64,000 nt of DNA from Solen grandis (taxonomy: Eukaryota > Mollusca > Bivalvia > Adapedonta > Solenidae). Positions 60,007 through 64,000 of this stretch are shown here, in pieces. Position 1 is the first letter of the stretch; every line of letters starts with the position of its first letter. The translations under genes and the position numbers were made by a program. The notes below the pieces were generated by a model. It worked only from the letters and a program-made list of their open reading frames with translations, was not told where the DNA came from and made no database searches. The stretch spans positions 64,060,581-64,124,580 of the forward strand of contig CM037781.1 of NCBI GenBank assembly GCA_021229015.1. Reading direction: 5' to 3'.

Positions 60007-60208
60007 ATGGTTCTCGGTTTGCGAGTCGTGAGGGGCCCAGACTGGGAACAAGGGAACCAAGATGGAGGTCGTGATCACTTGGGAACTGTAACGGCGTTCC
60101 GTGAGGACAGCACAGTCGTGGTTCTTTGGGATATGGGAAAGACGACGACATGTCGAGTCGGTAAAGACGGCAAACATGACGTCAGAGTGTTCGATAACGC
60201 CCCAATAG
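60007..60208 (+). CDS. Mind-bomb-like exon 1 (MIB_HERC2 domain)
   Basis: ATG at 60007-60009 is chosen because the domain starts almost at once (MVLGLRVVRGPDW), as in mind-bomb proteins. In-frame sequence continues about five codons upstream without an ATG, so an upstream coding exon cannot be excluded. Donor GTGAGT-like (GTGAGTTG), phase 1. Confidence 0.83.
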
Positions 60209-61919
60209 GTGAGTTGATAATTGAAGGTTTTAAGTCAAAGACATTTAATTGTTTCAGGTATGTTAAAACCAATTTCATATAAGATTTAAAGCGTGCTAGT
60301 GTGGCATGAAAGCGCACTGCTGGCAATCATTTCAATTTTGGTGATATAACATTTTTAGCTCACCTGGCACGAAGTGCCAAGGTGAGCGTTTGGGACCAGC
60401 TTTTGTCCGGCGTCGTGAGTCGTAAGTCGTCAGTTGTCCGTCGTCAGTCATCAACAATTTACTTGAAAGTCTTCTTCTCTGAAACTACTGATGGGAAAGT
60501 GATCAAACTTTGCAAGATGTTACTAAGGTGACCACCTATTAAAATTGTTCAAATGGTTCCGATCTGTTGCATAATTAGGTCACAGGAGCTAAAAATAGAT
60601 TTTAAAAAGTGAAATCTTAAAAATCTTCTTCTCTGAAACCACAAGGGCATAGAGCTTAGATATTTGGTGTGTAGCATTGTCTAGTGGTTCTATACCAAGT
60701 TTGTTCAAATCATGACCCTGGGGTCAAAATTGGCTCCGCTATAGGGGTCACTTGATTTAACAAAGGCTAATATAGGAAAACAACTTGAAAAGTGTTCTTC
60801 TCAGAAACCACAAGGCCTTGAGTTTAGATATTTGGCCTGTAACATGGGCTTATAGACCTCTACCAAGTTTGTTCAAATCATGGCCCTGGGGTCAAAATTG
60901 GCCCTGCCCCAGGGGTCACTTGATTTTACATAGCCTAGTGATACCAGGTGAACGATCCAGGGCCATTATGGCCCTCTTGTTTTCTTCAGTAACTAAAGAT
61001 CAATTATCTACATTCCGCCGCTCTCAGTGAGCAAATACTCCGTAAAATACTTTGAGGACTTTATTTTCTTTTTCTAAAATGCGTGAGATATAATATTCGA
61101 TTAGCTGATATTTCAATAGCTTAAACATGTGTTTTTAAATTGGTCTATATGATAGATGTTTAGATTATTTCCGAAAAAAGTAAATGAAACCGAATATGCG
61201 TAGTCTGAGCAGCTAATTGTCTCTGTGGGTCTATATGAAAAACTATTTAGCAGAGAATTAGAAATACACGCTAAAAATTACTTGCCTAGCAGGACGGATT
61301 TACGTCGGCAAATTTTGCGTTGAAGTGGAATAGCTTAATAATGATCATTTATTTATAATTCTTTATCTTATAGATAATATACTTTGTCCCAATAAGAACA
61401 CGCTTAGCTATCAATTACAGGTAAAATAACTTGGGGTTTCGGATTGCGCAGGCAAGAATTGTTCATGATTTTCTTTGGCACAAAGTACTGGTCCAACTTA
61501 GGAACCGTCGAGACGGATTACGATACGATATAAGAAGGGGGAGCTATATTTTGCGCCTTGTCCTATTTTGCCGTTCCAAGGCGGTATCTGTTAGTATTTC
61601 TTTATCCCATGTAATGTCCTGTCTTTGTGTTTTTGTCAATTTACAATAGCATGTACCTCTTTCTGAAGGTAGTTCCTTTTTAACATATGTTAGATTCTTC
61701 ACAGGGCCTTTCTTTCTTTCCTTAACTTTCAACTGTCTCGTCTGCAGGTGTTTTCCATCCTAAGTTCGGCTGCTCCGCCTGCCACGAGAGGCTTATTATC
61801 GGCACAAGATGGCAGTGCAACGAGTGCAAACAAGTCAACCTCTGTTCCCCTTGTTACTATGACGACGAACATGACGTCACTCACGGCTTCTGTAGATACG
61901 ACACTCCTGGATGTGTGCC
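60007..61919 (+). CDS. Mind-bomb-like E3 ubiquitin ligase, N-terminal exons (partial, runs off the window)
   Basis: Exons 60007-60208 and 61748-61919. Exon 1 encodes an MIB_HERC2 domain: LRVVRGPDWEQGNQDGG, VVVLWDMGKTTTCRVG, VFDNAPIG. Exon 2 encodes a ZZ zinc finger: CSAC, CNEC, CSPC, then HDVTH. MIB_HERC2 followed by ZZ at the N terminus is the layout of mind-bomb proteins, which ubiquitinate Notch ligands and other substrates; the VLWD and short inter-domain spacing resemble MIB2 more than MIB1. Phase 1 joins the exons (Gly-Val-Phe-His-Pro). Exon 2 leaves two bases at donor GTACGT. The second MIB_HERC2 domain, ankyrin repeats and RING fingers were not seen and would lie beyond 64000. Without a RING the ligase call is inference; a short paralogue is possible. 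Confidence 0.82.
60357..60982 (+). repeat. AGCTCACCT element in the mind-bomb-like intron
   Basis: AGCTCACCTGGCAC...TGCCAAGGTGAGC start, GGGCCATTATGGCCCTCTTGTT end. Inner halves share TTCTCTGAAACCAC and ACCAAGTTTGTTCAAATCAT. The open frame 60785-61030 falls within it. Confidence 0.88.
61748..61919 (+). CDS. Mind-bomb-like exon 2 (ZZ zinc finger)
   Basis: Acceptor CGTCTGCAG after a pyrimidine-rich tract. Cysteine pairs CSAC, CNEC and CSPC plus the HxxxH end give the eight ligands of a ZZ finger. Intact frame, ends ...DTPGCV in phase 2 at GTACGT. Confidence 0.85.
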
Positions 61920-62044
61920 GTACGTATACAAGTTTACTATCTTAAACTACCGCCAACAATGCTTATCCTATTCATTTGTTTGAAAATTCTTAACTAATCG
62001 TCATCATCATCATCATCATCATCATCATTAGCATCAACAACATT

Positions 62045-62390
62045 TATGGGGATTAAAGTAATGGGGATTGTAGAGAACGGTTAAAAAATATAAAGCGCCC
62101 TCCCCACCGCAATCAGTGGAGTAAACATTCATGTTTGTATCGAAGCACTCTGTTACCGTTCAGATGTTTATAACGTTTAGCCCGATGCAGCTGATAAAAC
62201 AACTATATATTTAACAAAGAAATTGTAATTCAGTCCGAATACCTAATCAATATTTCATGAATAGTATCATATATGTCATCTATAGTTTTCATCTCAACAA
62301 ACAATTGTGCATAAGCTTTTCCCCTAAGTATAGGCAATTTCTACAAATGAAATTCGTTCAAATATGTTCTTCATCACATGCCATAGCGTT
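62045..62390 (+). repeat. Dispersed repeat R4, uninterrupted copy
   Basis: GGATTAAAGTAATGGGGATT, CCGCAATCAGTGGAGTAAAC, TGTTTATAACGTTTAGCCCG and CAACAAACAATTGTGCATAA match, in order, the split copy around 50615-54410. Confidence 0.75.
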
Positions 62391-62849
62391 ATGAACGGTA
62401 TAAAACATATTTTAAATTTTTTTGGCGCCGTCACGTGACTGATTACAGTCACTCTGCACTCACATCAAAGGCTGAAAATTTTAATAACATTTACGACTGG
62501 TGAAGACGCCATGTTGCGGAATGTGTCACATGGTACATTAAGCACCTGCTTCGGGGATACCGCATTCTATATATGTATTGAACTGGAATACCTCGAAATT
62601 TGAAAAGTGACCTACTCGAGCCTAGTGTATTTGTGAGAAAACAATTCTTCACCAGCAACAACGAGTGAGAGTGGAAAAAAACAACTTTATTTATTTATTT
62701 CTCACAGGACCATTTGCATTTCCTTACTAAACATACATATCACGCAGTAGTAGGCCAACATGTTTAATACCGCCTTGAACCATGCCATCTTTGTTATCGG
62801 GCATATTTGACCCTTGTTTTACCAGAAGCATTTTAACGATTTTGGAATG

Positions 62850-62940
62850 TCGCGGCAGAGGATCGAACCTTTGACCCCCCCCCCCCCCCCCCCACGGTTA
62901 CTTGGCGGCCGCTCTAACCACTGTAACCGGCGGTATTGAA
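62850..62940 (-). repeat. tRNA-derived SINE fragment
   Basis: Reversed B-box GAGGATCGAACCTTTG, a C run at 62875-62893, then reversed A-box side GCTCTAACCACTGTAACCGG. Confidence 0.6.
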
Positions 62941-64000
62941 TATTAGTATTCATACAAAAGGCACCATGCATATAGTAGGTAGTTATCATTTTTCCGCAAT
63001 CCAAAATTATCAATACATGGAAATAAATATTCAGTCAACCTAAATTCAACTTCTAACATTTAGAAAGTATACATTGTATTTAATTACGTGTCGTCAAAGC
63101 AACTTACGTCTTGGTTAGACCCTTGTAAACAGCGGTTTATGATTAAACCAACACGGACTATATGCGAAAGTAAACATTACAATGTAAATAAGGAATAATA
63201 GCTTACATGTTTCTTTACGGTAGAGTCATAGTACCCCTATAGAATAAAATAATACAGATTGAAAACTCATTGTCAGGTCAAACAACTAATAAAGATTAGA
63301 AGAAAAGGTATTCATCATCGTAGCAATTTGTTTAATGGCCTATAATTTGTGAGCTGCATGCATTCATATTCATCTACACGTGACAATATTTCAGAATACA
63401 ATACAGCACATGCTGACCGTACGCAATAAATCTCTGTGTGAAACAGTCTTGACATAAATGTTTATTTGTTTGATCTGGTTTTACGTCCTACCGATAACAT
63501 TTCATTCATTCTTTAGGCCTTCTTTATACTTTATCTACATACAAAAGCATTCATATAGCGCAAAAAATGTATAACATATTATATGTCGCTGCACTAAAAC
63601 TAAACACTTTGCAGTATATCCTCATCTCATCAGTAATCCTGTCAATTACTGTCTCTGTAGGAATACGTTTTCATTATCAACACATTTTAACTTATTTGGA
63701 AGGGCATTCCACCACGTTGGTCCTACAATAGGAATAGATCTGTCAGCAGTTTTAGTTCTTGTCTAAGGACTCTGACGTTGACAAATTCGGATCATGCAAA
63801 AGTTGAAAGAACTTTTTGCTTAATTGACGTTTACAGAAATAAACTGATCTAGTGGCTTGATTCCACTCATGGAACTAACGTCATGCAAGGGAGATATGCT
63901 AGAACCATGTTGACGACATGGAACTATGTTAACGACATGGTTATGCCGTGGCCCGGAATGGACCCATGATCCCCGGGTCTTATATTACCCCTTGTATGTA

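Larger units (their letters stand above)
61922..64000. other. Intron of the mind-bomb-like gene (continues past the window)
   Basis: No further exon recognised. (CAT)n at 62000-62029, R4 copy, and a SINE fragment. Confidence 0.5.

Overview
This window looks like nuclear DNA from a marine invertebrate, most likely a bivalve mollusc. It is AT-rich and intron-rich, has GT-AG introns, tRNA-headed SINEs, decayed non-LTR retrotransposons and many minisatellites. It also carries a dispersed element that begins AGCTCACCT and ends GGCCCTCTTGTT, which I associate with bivalve genomes. Two runs of exactly 100 N (14421-14520 and 25241-25340) mark scaffold joins. The species call is inference; no sequence search was run.

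Three protein-coding genes can be supported. (1) A CYP4-family cytochrome P450 on the + strand, nine exons between 15739 and 24750. It lies wholly inside the short 10.7-kb contig between the two N gaps. It lacks the 3' exons that should carry the haem-binding cysteine, and its exons carry about eight apparent one-base deletions. (2) A carbohydrate sulfotransferase (CHST-like, Golgi type II enzyme) on the - strand, last exon at 35110-35783 and 5'-most secure exon at 39910-40079, with a possible membrane-anchor exon at 41353-41427. (3) The 5' end of a mind-bomb-type E3 ubiquitin ligase on the + strand (MIB_HERC2 domain 60007-60208, ZZ zinc finger 61748-61919), which runs off the right edge. The three genes have no evident functional link.

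The rest is non-coding and repeat-rich. 1-14420: an 860-bp tandem duplication, two copies of a MITE-like element, minus-strand SINEs. 14521-25240: the P450 contig with SINE tandem copies, an intronic hairpin, a LINE remnant and a 31-bp minisatellite. 25341-34540: a foldback, a degenerate tandem array, a 0.9-kb minisatellite of 24-bp units, a hairpin-ended repeat, SINEs. 35110-41427: the sulfotransferase with repeat-filled introns. 44440-48760: SINEs and a LINE missing its catalytic core. 50615-55690: two nested foldback structures. 60007-64000: the mind-bomb-like gene.

The most interesting structures are the nested foldbacks at 50672-54036 and 54823-55566, each inserted in an older repeat that has an uninterrupted relative in this window, and the clustering of one-base losses in the P450 on its own small contig. 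I found no convincing evidence of a novel protein system.
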